This document shows positions 31,717-40,188 of a stretch of DNA of 64,000 nucleotides, in pieces (positions within the stretch are counted from its first letter, which is position 1; every line of letters begins with the position of its first letter). The position numbers and the translations under genes are program-made. The notes beneath the pieces are model-generated. The model made no database searches. It saw only the letters and a program-made list of their open reading frames with translations, and was not told the origin of the DNA. This DNA comes from Burkholderiaceae bacterium (lineage in GTDB: Bacteria > Pseudomonadota > Gammaproteobacteria > Burkholderiales > Burkholderiaceae_C). The stretch spans positions 1 to 64,000 of the forward strand of contig JAGOPK010000004.1 in the NCBI GenBank assembly GCA_017992055.1. The letters run 5' to 3'.

Positions 31717-31732
31717 CTCCCGAAAACGCTCA
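31717..31732. repeat. Iteron-like 16-mer at the recombinase stop codon
   Basis: CTCCCGAAAACGCTCA differs from the two perfect origin iterons at a single base and is in the same orientation. It overlaps the stop codon of the minus-strand recombinase gene, 2.9 kb from the origin gap. Confidence 0.65.
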
Positions 31733-33580
31733 CTTGGGCAATAGCAGCTTGCCGGTGCTGACCAGCGAGGCATGGCCCAGCCGGTGCTGCAGCGCGATCA
31801 GATCCTCGCCCTCCCGCAGCGACCAGGCGGCACAGGCCTCCCGCAGCCAGCGGGCACTGGCCTGCCTCAGGCGGCCGGCCAGTTCGGGTTGCGTCGCCAT
31901 CGCAGCATCGGCGCACAGCAGCAGATGCCGTTGCAGATCCGCCTGCAGGCTGCTGTAGCCCAGTGCCGACCGGGGCGCGTCGCGGCCGGTTCGGCGCTTG
32001 CCGCGCTGGCCCCGCAACAGCGGCGCAGACCCCGGGTCGGCATCGGCCCCCAGCCGCTGCAGATAGTCCAGCACGGCCCGGGCGGCCGCGGGCGGCAGGG
32101 GCAGTTCCCGCGCACGCCCGGCGGCCTCAGGAATGTGCAGGGCCCAGCCCAGGCCGTCGTGCTCCATCGGGCGCAGGTCTGCCAGTCGCAGGGCCAGGGC
32201 CTCGGCGGGCCTGAGGCCGCAGGGCCCCAGCAGCCACAGCAGAACGCGCAGCCGCAGGCCCCGCTCGTCACCCGGGTCCTGCACCTGGCCCAGCAGCCAG
32301 GACCAGGCCTGGGGATCGAGGCCCGGATCGGCACGGCTGGGCCGATGCCGGGCTGACCCAGCCGCGGCGCTGGAGATGGAGACTTTTCGGGAGACCGCGG
32401 TGATGCCGCCAAAGGGCTGGATCGCCACCCAGCCCAGCTGCTGGAAGTGGGCGAACATGGCGCGCAGGATCGCCAGGTCCTGCCGGGCCGACGCCTCCGA
32501 CAGCGGGCCGTCGAACGGCCGCCAGTCCGGGCTGTCGCGCCGCAGGCCCTTGCGTGCACCGGCCAGGATCCAGGCCTGGGCGGGCAGGTGCCAGCCAGCG
32601 GCCGCCCAGCGGTCAGGCTCGAGCCGTCCCAGGCTCAGCAGCCATTGGCGATAGTGCAGGGCGTCGGTGCTGCCCAGGGCCAGCAGCGGCATCCGGCGCT
32701 CGAGACGGCACCACAGCAGCAGGCGTTCGGCCGCGCGGCGGTACAAGCGCTGCGTGTGGGTATTTGTGGCGCGGGCCTGCAGCCAGGCGCCGATGCAGTC
32801 TCGGTCGTCGGCCGGCAGCGGCCGGGCAGGGGAGGGCGGCGGCTCGTGGGCGAGCGCCGGCAGCCTTTCCAGCGGCAGCAGCTCGGCCACGTCGGACCGC
32901 TCAGGGTGGGCTGTTATGCCCTGGTCCACCAGCCAGGTCTGCAGCCGGTCGGCCCAGACCGCCCCCACGCCGGGCACGGCCGGCCAGCGCGTGGCCCGCC
33001 GCTGGTCCAGGCTGTGGCGCAGGGCGCCCAGTGTGGGCAGACCGGCGTCAACCAGGCGGCTGGCCAGGCTGGGCGCCAGCCACAGCTCCACCGGATCGGC
33101 CGCCGAGGGCAGCCGCTGCAAGGCCCCCTCCAGCCGACCGATGGCCTCGCGCAGCCGGGCGGCCAGGCGGTTTCGCCGGGCTGCGGCGGGTTGGGGGCCG
33201 CCATGCTCGGCATGCCACAGCGCCAGCAACTCCTGCTCGGAGAACTCGCCCGCATGCTCGAAACGGGCGGCAAACTGCTCCAGCGTCGGTGCCCTGGGCA
33301 CGCGCACGCCGCGCGGGTCGCGGCGCAGCAGGCCCACCAGGTCTTGGGCGCCCTGGGCCACCGCCTGAGCCAGCAGCGACTGGCGCGTCCAGGCCAGCAC
33401 CGAGCGGGCCTCGGCTTCGCTGAACTCATCCTCCAGCGGCAGATACAGCGACCAGGCCTTGCGTGGCTCCACGCCGTCCATCACGGCGCGGTAGAAGCGC
33501 AAATGATCTTTGCCCAGCAGACGGCGCTGCAGCGGGGTGTCGCGAGAGGCTGCCGGCATCGACCTCACCATGCCACGCAA
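31730..33580 (-). CDS. Tyrosine recombinase/integrase-like protein, tyrosine nucleophile not found
   Basis: 616 residues. The N-terminal ~250 residues (LGKDHLRFYRAVMDGVEP, then QDLVGLLRRDP) resemble the domain placed before PF00589 in megaplasmid integrases (DUF3701, from memory). A SAM-like core-binding region follows (~270-400), then a C-terminal catalytic domain. Box I Arg457 (GLRPAEAL), box II Arg580 (RWLREA) and His603 (LGHAS) are kept. The box II His reads as Arg, and the protein ends STGKLLLPK with no tyrosine where Tyr is expected. It may be inactive alone or may act with the second recombinase. Convergent with parB. Confidence 0.8.
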   Translation of the reverse strand: MRGMVRSMPAASRDTPLQRRLLGKDHLRFYRAVMDGVEPRKAWSLYLPLEDEFSEAEARSVLAWTRQSLLAQAVAQGAQDLVGLLRRDPRGVRVPRAPTLEQFAARFEHAGEFSEQELLALWHAEHGGPQPAAARRNRLAARLREAIGRLEGALQRLPSAADPVELWLAPSLASRLVDAGLPTLGALRHSLDQRRATRWPAVPGVGAVWADRLQTWLVDQGITAHPERSDVAELLPLERLPALAHEPPPSPARPLPADDRDCIGAWLQARATNTHTQRLYRRAAERLLLWCRLERRMPLLALGSTDALHYRQWLLSLGRLEPDRWAAAGWHLPAQAWILAGARKGLRRDSPDWRPFDGPLSEASARQDLAILRAMFAHFQQLGWVAIQPFGGITAVSRKVSISSAAAGSARHRPSRADPGLDPQAWSWLLGQVQDPGDERGLRLRVLLWLLGPCGLRPAEALALRLADLRPMEHDGLGWALHIPEAAGRARELPLPPAAARAVLDYLQRLGADADPGSAPLLRGQRGKRRTGRDAPRSALGYSSLQADLQRHLLLCADAAMATQPELAGRLRQASARWLREACAAWSLREGEDLIALQHRLGHASLVSTGKLLLPK

Positions 33581-33639
33581 GTGCTTGTCGGCATTGCAGA
33601 TTCAGGCCTGTGAGGATTCTGCCGGCGGGTCACTGCGCG

Positions 33640-33680
33640 TGATATGTCATTGGTGATAAATAAAATTATCGCTGATAAGT
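33640..33680. promoter_or_regulatory. AT-rich GATAA/TTATC cluster upstream of recombinase and ACAD genes
   Basis: In the 249-bp gap between two divergent genes, GATAA (33655-33659), TTATC (33666-33670) and GATAA (33674-33678) form two overlapping inverted repeats in a strikingly AT-rich patch for this DNA. It may be a promoter, an operator or a recombination core; nothing discriminates between these. Confidence 0.35.
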
Positions 33681-33829
33681 ACCACGACCATCGACCCTGT
33701 GATGCTTGCGCTGGATCAAGCGCGGGCCCGTCGCCGGTCTCGGGCGGGACAAGAGGCGGGCGGAGCGCGCCCCAGCATCGAAGGTCCTGTCACAGCCTTG
33801 TCTGTCGCCAGCCGGCGGCGCCGATCACC

Positions 33830-35134
33830 ATGGACTTCAGCCCCAGTCCCCGCAGCCAGCAACTGCTGGCCAGCCTGCAGCGCTTCATGGACGACCAGGT
33901 GTTGCCGTCCATGGCCGAATGGCATCGCTGGTCCGATGCGGCGGTGTTCCCGCTGGATCTGATCGAGGGCCTGAAGGCCAGCGCTCGCAGCCTGGGCCTG
34001 TGGAACCTGTTCCTGCCCAGCCTGCGTGACGACCAGCCGGGCACCCGGCTGGACCATGTCGATTACGCGCCGCTGGCCGAGGCCATGGGCCGCGTGCCCT
34101 GGTCGGCCGAGGTCTTCAACTGCAATGCACCGGACAGCGGCAACATCGAGCTGCTGCAGCTGTTTGCCACGCCGCAGCAGCGAGAGCGCTGGCTGGACCC
34201 GTTGCTGCGGGGCGAGATCCGCAGCTGCTTTGCCATGAGCGAGCCGGACGTGGCCTCGTCCGATCCCACGCAGCTGGAGCTGGCCATCGTGCGCGACGGC
34301 GATGGTTGGCGCCTGAACGGTCGCAAGTGGTTCATCACCGGCGCGGCCCATCCGCAATGCCGCGTGGCCCTGGTGATGGGCCGCAACGGCGGCGCCACAC
34401 CCGACGCCGCTGGGCCGCACAGCAGCCACTCCATCGTGATGGTGCCGATGGACGCGCCCGGTCTGCTGCTGGAGCGCAACATCCCGGTGATGGACCACCA
34501 GGCGCTGGATGGCCATTGCGAGCTGGTGTTCCGCGACGTGTGGGTGCCGGCCGACCACCTGCTGGGCGAGCCGGGCGCCGGCTTTGCAATGGCGCAGGCG
34601 CGGCTGGGGCCCGGCCGAGTGCACCATGCGATGCGCAGCGTCGGCCAGTGCGAGCTGGCGCTGGAGCTGATGTGCGAGCGGGCGCTGGAGCGCCGGGCCT
34701 TTGGTCAGCGCATTGCCGACCATGCCAATGTGCAGGACTGGATCGCTGCGTCACGGCTGGAGATCGATCAGGCGCGCCTGCTGGTGCTGCGTGCGGCCTG
34801 GCGGCTGGACCTGGGCCTCGGCGCCGATCTGCAGCCATCGGCCCGGCAGCAGCTGCAGGCCGCCTCGCGGGTTGATGCGTCGGCGATCAAGCTGGTCACG
34901 GCCCAGCTGCAGACACGGGTGCTGGACCGGGCGATGCAGATCTTCGGCGCCATGGGGCTGACGCCCGATACACCGCTGGCGCGGCTGTGGGCCTGGGGAC
35001 GGGCGCTGCGCATCCTGGATGGCCCCGATGCCGTGCACCTGCGCAGCGTCGCCCGCGACGAACTGCGCCAGGCCCGCGGCCGGCGCGGGCGCAATGCCGC
35101 TCATCTGCGGCGTTGGCTGCCGGCCCGCGATTGA
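33830..35134 (+). CDS. Acyl-CoA dehydrogenase (paralogue of 6331-7548)
   Basis: 434 residues, ACAD family. The flavin segment CFAMSEPDVASSDPTQ, LNGRKWFITGA, RLGPGRVHHAMR and AFGQRIADHA align almost motif for motif with the dehydrogenase at 6.3 kb, so the two share close ancestry. ATG 33830 (MDFSPSPRSQQ) matches the paralogue's start; the open frame upstream is noise. Sits between the two recombinase genes with a small hypothetical gene and a CoA-transferase nearby. Confidence 0.92.
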   Translation: MDFSPSPRSQQLLASLQRFMDDQVLPSMAEWHRWSDAAVFPLDLIEGLKASARSLGLWNLFLPSLRDDQPGTRLDHVDYAPLAEAMGRVPWSAEVFNCNAPDSGNIELLQLFATPQQRERWLDPLLRGEIRSCFAMSEPDVASSDPTQLELAIVRDGDGWRLNGRKWFITGAAHPQCRVALVMGRNGGATPDAAGPHSSHSIVMVPMDAPGLLLERNIPVMDHQALDGHCELVFRDVWVPADHLLGEPGAGFAMAQARLGPGRVHHAMRSVGQCELALELMCERALERRAFGQRIADHANVQDWIAASRLEIDQARLLVLRAAWRLDLGLGADLQPSARQQLQAASRVDASAIKLVTAQLQTRVLDRAMQIFGAMGLTPDTPLARLWAWGRALRILDGPDAVHLRSVARDELRQARGRRGRNAAHLRRWLPARD

Positions 35135-35160
35135 GGACCGCCGGCGCGCGGTAGCTGCGA

Positions 35161-35556
35161 TCAGTCCGCGGCGGACGGCAGCGACGGCGGGCGCCGCAAG
35201 CGGCGCAGCAGGGCGCTGGCCTCCAACTCGGCACGCAGGGCGGGCTCCAGCGCCTGCCGGCACAGGCCCGCCTGGGCATATTGCCGGTTCTCGTACAACT
35301 CGGCCAATGCCGGAAAGGCGCCCAGCAGGGCCTGCAGGCCGACGCCGTCGGTGCCCTCGTCAGCCCGGACCGCAGCCGGCGCAGCGTCCTCGGCCTCGGC
35401 CAACAGCAACTGCAGGCGTTGCACCATGGTCTGGTATTGCAGGGCGCTGGCCGGTCGCTGGGCATGGGGTTCGCGTTCGAGCTTCTCCAGCATCAGCGCC
35501 AGTGCGGCCAGTGGCTGCAGGCGGGGGGGAACAAGCAAGGTATTGGGCGCGGGCAT
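35161..35556 (-). CDS. Small hypothetical protein
   Basis: 131 residues, not recognised. Leu/Ala/Glu-rich and predicted mainly helical, possibly coiled (LQPLAALALMLEKLEREP, LQYQTMVQRLQLLLAEAE), with no signal peptide or membrane helix. It is convergent with the dehydrogenase gene and lies 137 bp downstream of the CoA-transferase on the same strand. Codon choice looks normal for the window, which supports a real gene. Confidence 0.55.
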   Translation of the reverse strand: MPAPNTLLVPPRLQPLAALALMLEKLEREPHAQRPASALQYQTMVQRLQLLLAEAEDAAPAAVRADEGTDGVGLQALLGAFPALAELYENRQYAQAGLCRQALEPALRAELEASALLRRLRRPPSLPSAAD

Positions 35557-35693
35557 GGCGGTGGCTTCCTGTCCACCTCAGCTGGGGACTGCGCGGCCGG
35601 CTTCAAGCCCGTGGGAAAGCCGGACTGGGCCGCGGTCCAGAACGGCGCGTCCTGCAGCCGCAGCGTCTCGGGCAGGGGAGGGCAGGGCGTGGC

Positions 35694-37190
35694 TCAGCCG
35701 GTGCAGTCGCTCGCCGGCCACAGGGGGGGATGGCTGCCGGGCGGCATGGCTGGGCGCTGGCTGGTCAGCACGGACCGCGAGAACTGTGGCGCATGGCGCA
35801 CCGCGCGCAGGCGGCCGAAGCCGGAATCCCATTCGCCCAGGAAGGGCGTGATGTCCGGTGCCTGCGCGGCCAGGCCCTGATCCAGCCGGCCCAGGCTGCG
35901 CAGCCAGCGCCCGACGCCGGCCAGAGACACCCGCACCTGCCAGCTGCCCCCCTCGAGCTGCTGCCGCCACAGCGCGGCCTGGATGCCAAAGGCCAGCAGG
36001 TGGCCGGCGGCATAGTCCAGGATCTGCATCGGCATGGCCTTGGGCGTCTGCAGGCCGGCGGCCTCGGCTTCGTCGAGGTTGAAGCCGGTGGCGGTCTGCA
36101 CCAGCGAGTCGAATCCGCGCCGGTCGGCCCAGGGCCCCTCCCAGCCATAGGCCGACAGCTCGGCGATCACCAGCCCGGGCCAGCGCCGCGCCAGTTCGGC
36201 GGCACCGTAGCCGCGCTGGGCCAGGGCGCCGGGCCGGTAGCCTTGCAGGAACACCTGGGCGCCGTCCAGCAGATGGTCCAGCTGACGGCGGCCATCGGCC
36301 TGGCGCAGGTCGATCTGCGTGGACAGCTTGCCGCGGCTGGTGTCGGCGATGGCGGAGATGTTGGGCAGGTGCGGACCGTTGACCAGCATGACGTCGGCGC
36401 CATAGGCCGCCAGGCAGCGCCCGGCCACCGGACCGGCCAGGATGCGGGTCAGGTCCAGCACCCGCAGGCCGCTCAGGGGCGGGGTTTCAGCAGCAGTGCC
36501 GGGCGACCGTTCGGATGGGGTGGGTGGCCATTGGCGCGGTGGTGCGTCGCCGATGCGCTGGATGTCGACCACGGGCAGGGACGCGACGGCCTGGGCCTGG
36601 GGATGCTGCAACCAGTCGGCATGGCGCCGCGCGGCGGCCACCACCAGTCCGGCAGCTGCCGCAGCCTGCTCGAAGTCGGTGGCGGTCCAGCGGCGCAGGG
36701 CTGCGGCCACGGCGTCACGCGGCGTGTGCGGATCGGCTGGAAACCCCAGCAGGCGCAGCGCGCCATCGCGGTGGTGGGCGAAGTTGGCATGGATGCGCAC
36801 CCATCCGGGCGGGGCACCGGCCACCTCGGCGCCGCAGGCGTACAGGCCGGACAGCGGGTCCCACAGCGGAGGTTCGCGGCCGTCCAGCGCGAAGTGGGCG
36901 CTGCATTCCACTGCCGCATGGGCGCGGTCCACCCGCAGCGACTGCCGGCCGGCCAGCGGCGACCGCAGCGCGCCCAGTTCGACGGCGGCCAGGCCCGCCA
37001 GCGCCAGACTGGCCTGGGCCGCGGTGGCGACACAGAACGAGGACGGCAGCACGGCCGCCTCGCCGCCGCTGAGCTGCAGATGTGCCAGGGCCTGCGCCGG
37101 CAGTCTGGCGGCCAGCCAGAGCTGCTCGACCACCTCTGAGGTGGGCCGCGGCCCGGCATTGGCATCCGGATTCGGGTTGGAAGAGGGCAT
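35694..37190 (-). CDS. CaiB/BaiF-type (class III) CoA transferase
   Basis: 498 residues. The C-terminal half carries the class III CoA-transferase features LRVLDLTRILAGPVAGRCLA, YGADVML, GKLSTQIDLRQADGRRQL and GFDSLVQTATGF. The N-terminal ~230 residues are a divergent half of the same superfamily (LWLAARLP... and FALDGREPP), so this is an unusually long two-part member. It would exchange CoA between acids, perhaps feeding the neighbouring dehydrogenase. The stop near 35694 leaves a C-terminal tail longer than usual. Confidence 0.82.
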   Translation of the reverse strand: MPSSNPNPDANAGPRPTSEVVEQLWLAARLPAQALAHLQLSGGEAAVLPSSFCVATAAQASLALAGLAAVELGALRSPLAGRQSLRVDRAHAAVECSAHFALDGREPPLWDPLSGLYACGAEVAGAPPGWVRIHANFAHHRDGALRLLGFPADPHTPRDAVAAALRRWTATDFEQAAAAAGLVVAAARRHADWLQHPQAQAVASLPVVDIQRIGDAPPRQWPPTPSERSPGTAAETPPLSGLRVLDLTRILAGPVAGRCLAAYGADVMLVNGPHLPNISAIADTSRGKLSTQIDLRQADGRRQLDHLLDGAQVFLQGYRPGALAQRGYGAAELARRWPGLVIAELSAYGWEGPWADRRGFDSLVQTATGFNLDEAEAAGLQTPKAMPMQILDYAAGHLLAFGIQAALWRQQLEGGSWQVRVSLAGVGRWLRSLGRLDQGLAAQAPDITPFLGEWDSGFGRLRAVRHAPQFSRSVLTSQRPAMPPGSHPPLWPASDCTG

Positions 37191-37271
37191 GGGTGGGGTC
37201 GTGCTGAGGAGCCTTGGAACAGAGAACCGGGTTCCACCATAGCGGGGCGTAGCCGTTGCGCCAGCTATAGT

Positions 37272-37367
37272 GAACTAACGGCCGGAAGAGGTTGCTTTGG
37301 TTCGAGGCGTTCTTCGCAGTAGTAAGTGTGCCGTTTATCGAGATGATAGTGTGCTGTTAGTTCGTTT
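37272..37367. promoter_or_regulatory. AT-rich repeat-bearing leader of second recombinase
   Basis: GAACTAAC (37272-37279) and GTTAGTTC (37356-37363) are inverted, and CGTTTAT occurs directly at 37332-37338 and 37363-37369, all in an AT-rich island just before the recombinase ATG. Candidate operator or recombination (attachment) core sites. Confidence 0.4.
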
Positions 37368-38573
37368 ATGATGTTGATCGAATCGCTCGAACACTGGCTC
37401 GCCCATGAAGCCCGTCAAGGCCGGCTGCGTCGGCCTACCTCGGCCGCGATCTACCGGGCCATGTGGCAGGCCTTGTCGCGCTGGGCGCTCGCGCGTCGCC
37501 CTGCCATCACCGACGTCAAGCAACTGACAGCACCGCTGCTTTCGGCCTACATCGCCGAGCGCGAACGCTGCGCCCACGGGGGCGAGCCCTGGACCGATCG
37601 CTACACCTGGCGTCTGCTGAGCCTGGTGCGCCGGGTCCAAGCCCACGACGCTTTGCTGCGCCTGAAGGCGCCCCAGGACCGACAGCCGCAACCTGAGCCA
37701 TCCCAGGCGACCGCCTTGACCACGCCTGTGGCTGTCCGGGCGCCGCTCGGCGGCCCGGCTCAACATGCGGGCCACACCGCGGGCGAACGAGATCCGCTGC
37801 TCGCCGCCCGTCCGGCGGTGCGCTGGGCCAACCGGCAGAGCCAGCAGCCCCCATTGGCGCATCTGGACGCACCGGCCGTGCGCAGGCTGTTCCGCGCGCT
37901 GGCCCGGCGACGGCAGGCCTGGCGCCAAGGCCGCTCGCGCTGGCAGGATCTGCGCGATACGGTCGCCCTGGCGCTGCAACTGGGCGCAGGGCTGGGTCCG
38001 ACCGACCTGCGCGCACTGCAGATCCAGGACCTGCACCTGGACGCAACGCCGGCCGACCTGCTGCGTCGCCCTGGCCCGGCCACACCCTGGCCCGACCAGC
38101 CTCCCGGCAGCACGCTGCGTCTTCGTCGCCCATCGGCCGGGGGGCCTCCCAATCCGCCCGGCCCCTACTTGCTGGCCGTGCCGGCCAATGGCAGTGCCGC
38201 GGCCTACCGCGCGCCGCTGGCAGCCTGGGCCTCGCGCCTGCTCTGTGACTGGCTGCATTGCCGCACCGCGCTGGCCCTGCCGGGGCCGTGGCTGTTTCCC
38301 TCCACGCGCAGCGGCAAGCCCTGGGGCAAGGTGGCGCAATACGAGGCCGCGGCCCGGGTGCTGGCCGATGCCCAGGTGCCCGCCCAGGCCGCCGGCGGCT
38401 CGTTCCGGCTGCGCCACAGCTTTGCCTTGCGCCAGCTGGCGTTGGGCCACGATCCGGCTCAGGTGGCGCGATGGCTGGGCGTCAGCGATCCTGGCGTGAT
38501 GCAGCGCTATCAGCGCAGCCTGGGCACCGGGCAGAATCAGGCACCAGACGCCGCCTGGTCCGACGCCGACTGA
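37368..38573 (+). CDS. Tyrosine recombinase-like protein lacking box I arginine
   Basis: 401 residues. An N-terminal core-binding domain (~1-110; HWLAHEARQGRLRRPTSAAIYRAMW) is followed by a Pro/Ala linker and a catalytic-type domain. Box I reads GLGPTDL with Gly210 where Arg is expected. Box II FRLRHSF keeps Arg349, with Phe in place of His. The LGH motif reads LGVSD (Val372), but the nucleophile position is Tyr381 in MQRYQR. The residues kept complement those lost in the 31.7-33.6 kb recombinase. Possibly a replicon dimer-resolution or integration partner. Confidence 0.82.
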   Translation: MMLIESLEHWLAHEARQGRLRRPTSAAIYRAMWQALSRWALARRPAITDVKQLTAPLLSAYIAERERCAHGGEPWTDRYTWRLLSLVRRVQAHDALLRLKAPQDRQPQPEPSQATALTTPVAVRAPLGGPAQHAGHTAGERDPLLAARPAVRWANRQSQQPPLAHLDAPAVRRLFRALARRRQAWRQGRSRWQDLRDTVALALQLGAGLGPTDLRALQIQDLHLDATPADLLRRPGPATPWPDQPPGSTLRLRRPSAGGPPNPPGPYLLAVPANGSAAAYRAPLAAWASRLLCDWLHCRTALALPGPWLFPSTRSGKPWGKVAQYEAAARVLADAQVPAQAAGGSFRLRHSFALRQLALGHDPAQVARWLGVSDPGVMQRYQRSLGTGQNQAPDAAWSDAD

Positions 38574-38607
38574 GCCAGCGCTCGCCGCACCGTCGCCGGT
38601 TCAGCGC

Positions 38608-39468
38608 TCAGGGCTGGCGCCAGGCCAGGCCCAGGCTCAGCGTCAGTCCGTGGCGGCGCAGGGTCAGCGGGCTGGCCGCGGCGTCGCCCACCAGGGTGGA
38701 CCAGCCCAGCTGGCCAAACCCCATCCAATGTCTGGACAGCGGCCGCTGCAGGCCCAGGCCCAGGTGCCAGTCGCGCAGGCCGCTGCCGGGCCGGTAGGCC
38801 GGCCGGCCGGTGCGTTGCGCCACCGCATCGGCAATGCCGAACTGCGTGTCCATGGCCCGGGCATCGCCCCAGGTCAGGCCGGCGCCGGCGCTCAGCTGCC
38901 AGCCGGCCAGCCAGGACGATTGCAGATGCCAATGCCGCCCCAGGTCCACCGCCAGCCAGCGGCCGCCGCCACGGCCCAGCAGGTCGGGACTCAGCGACAA
39001 CGAGGCGCTCCAGTCGTCGTGCCAGTTGCGCGACACCGACAGCTTGCCGCGCAGCGTGCGGCGGATGTCGGGCAGGCCCTGCAGCTCGGGAGCATCGCCG
39101 CTGCGCCGCCCGCTGTCGATGCTCAGGCCCAGACGCAGCGCCAGCTGCGGCGTGTCCACCAGATCGGCGCTGGCTCCGGAGGCCTCGTCGCCGACCGTGC
39201 CCAGCAATCCGCCCGAGCGCGGACCACTGAGGCGAAAACGCCCGTGACGCAGCGCCCACAGCGGACGCAGCACCAGGGTCTGGTCACGCCCACCGGCATG
39301 GCTGGGCCGCGTGATCGCCGCCAGGCCCAGGGCGTACTGGGTGCGCGTGCTGGACGGGTCCCGGACCCCCAGCTCCGCCTCGGCCGCCACCAGCGGCGCC
39401 CCCGTCTGCAGTGCAGCCAGGCCCAGCAGCCAGGGCCCGACCGCCTTGGGCAAAACGCCGGACGACAT
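38608..39468 (-). CDS. MipA/OmpV family outer-membrane protein
   Basis: About 287 residues from the chosen ATG. The signal peptide (VGPWLLGLAALQTGAPLVAAEA) is followed by an amphipathic beta-barrel with alternating strands and MipA/OmpV features: AELGVRDPSSTRTQYA near the start, WLAGWQLSAGAGLTWGDARAMDTQFG, and a final LTLSLGLAWRQP ending in a non-aromatic residue. MipA scaffolds murein synthase and lytic transglycosylase complexes; OmpV-type members may import metabolites. Upstream ATGs at 39495 and 39513 are alternatives. Confidence 0.78.
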   Translation of the reverse strand: MSSGVLPKAVGPWLLGLAALQTGAPLVAAEAELGVRDPSSTRTQYALGLAAITRPSHAGGRDQTLVLRPLWALRHGRFRLSGPRSGGLLGTVGDEASGASADLVDTPQLALRLGLSIDSGRRSGDAPELQGLPDIRRTLRGKLSVSRNWHDDWSASLSLSPDLLGRGGGRWLAVDLGRHWHLQSSWLAGWQLSAGAGLTWGDARAMDTQFGIADAVAQRTGRPAYRPGSGLRDWHLGLGLQRPLSRHWMGFGQLGWSTLVGDAAASPLTLRRHGLTLSLGLAWRQP

Positions 39469-39554
39469 GCCGGGCGAGGGGCTCGCGCATTCCATGGGCC
39501 CACTGTCGCACATCGCCGGGGCCGGCGACCAGCCCGGCCGGCGGCCGCGACGGC

Positions 39555-40133
39555 TCAGAGCCCGGGCGTCAGCACCGCGCAGGTGGTGGTGGCATGCGCA
39601 TACAGCTTGCCATCCGGACCGATCAGCCGGCCCTCGGCAAAGCCAAGGCGGCGGCCGGTGTTGATGACGCGGCCCTCGGCGCGGACCAGGCCCACGGCCG
39701 GCGTCAGCGCGCGCACATAGCTGATCTTCAACTCGGCCGTGGTGTAGCCCACATCGGCCGGCAGCATGGTGTGCACCGCGCAGCCGACGGCCGAATCCAG
39801 CAAGGTGGCGATCCAGCCGCCGTGCACCGTGCCCAGCGGATTCAGATAGCGCGCGCTCGGCCGGCCCTGGAAGACGAAGTGGCCGGGGCCGAAGGCGATG
39901 GGGCAGAAGTCCAGCGAATGCCCGATCGGCGGCGATGGCAGCTCGCCGGCCGAAATGGCCGCAAACACCTGCAGGCCCGACTTGCCCGCCAGCTGCTCGG
40001 GCCGGGCCACGCCGGGCGGCGCCAGGCGCGAGCGCACCTGGGCCTCTTCATCGGCCCAGCGGGCCAGCTGGGTGGCGGGGTCGATCGCTTCGGTGGCCTC
40101 GGTCGGGGCGGAAGGGGTGAACAGGCTGGACAT
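39555..40133 (-). CDS. PaaI-family hot-dog thioesterase
   Basis: 192 residues with a C-terminal hot-dog domain. NPLGTVHGGWIATLLDSAVGCAV is the PaaI signature, followed by TTAELKISYVRAL. PaaI-type enzymes hydrolyse aryl- or short acyl-CoA thioesters, releasing trapped CoA. ATG 40133 leaves a ~50-residue N-terminal helix region. Divergent from a MarR gene across the palindromic control region, so likely MarR-regulated. Confidence 0.9.
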   Translation of the reverse strand: MSSLFTPSAPTEATEAIDPATQLARWADEEAQVRSRLAPPGVARPEQLAGKSGLQVFAAISAGELPSPPIGHSLDFCPIAFGPGHFVFQGRPSARYLNPLGTVHGGWIATLLDSAVGCAVHTMLPADVGYTTAELKISYVRALTPAVGLVRAEGRVINTGRRLGFAEGRLIGPDGKLYAHATTTCAVLTPGL

Positions 40134-40153
40134 GGGCAGGATCTCCGTCAAAC

Positions 40154-40181
40154 TTGCATATGCAATCATTGTAGCTACAAT
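40154..40181. promoter_or_regulatory. Two perfect palindromes in thioesterase-MarR divergent promoter
   Basis: TTGCATATGCAA (40154-40165) and ATTGTAGCTACAAT (40168-40181) are perfect 12- and 14-bp palindromes separated by 2 bp, 8 bp before the MarR ATG. They sit in the only AT-rich stretch of the 55-bp gap and are strong MarR-operator candidates that would control both directions. Confidence 0.75.
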
Positions 40182-40188
40182 CAATTTC

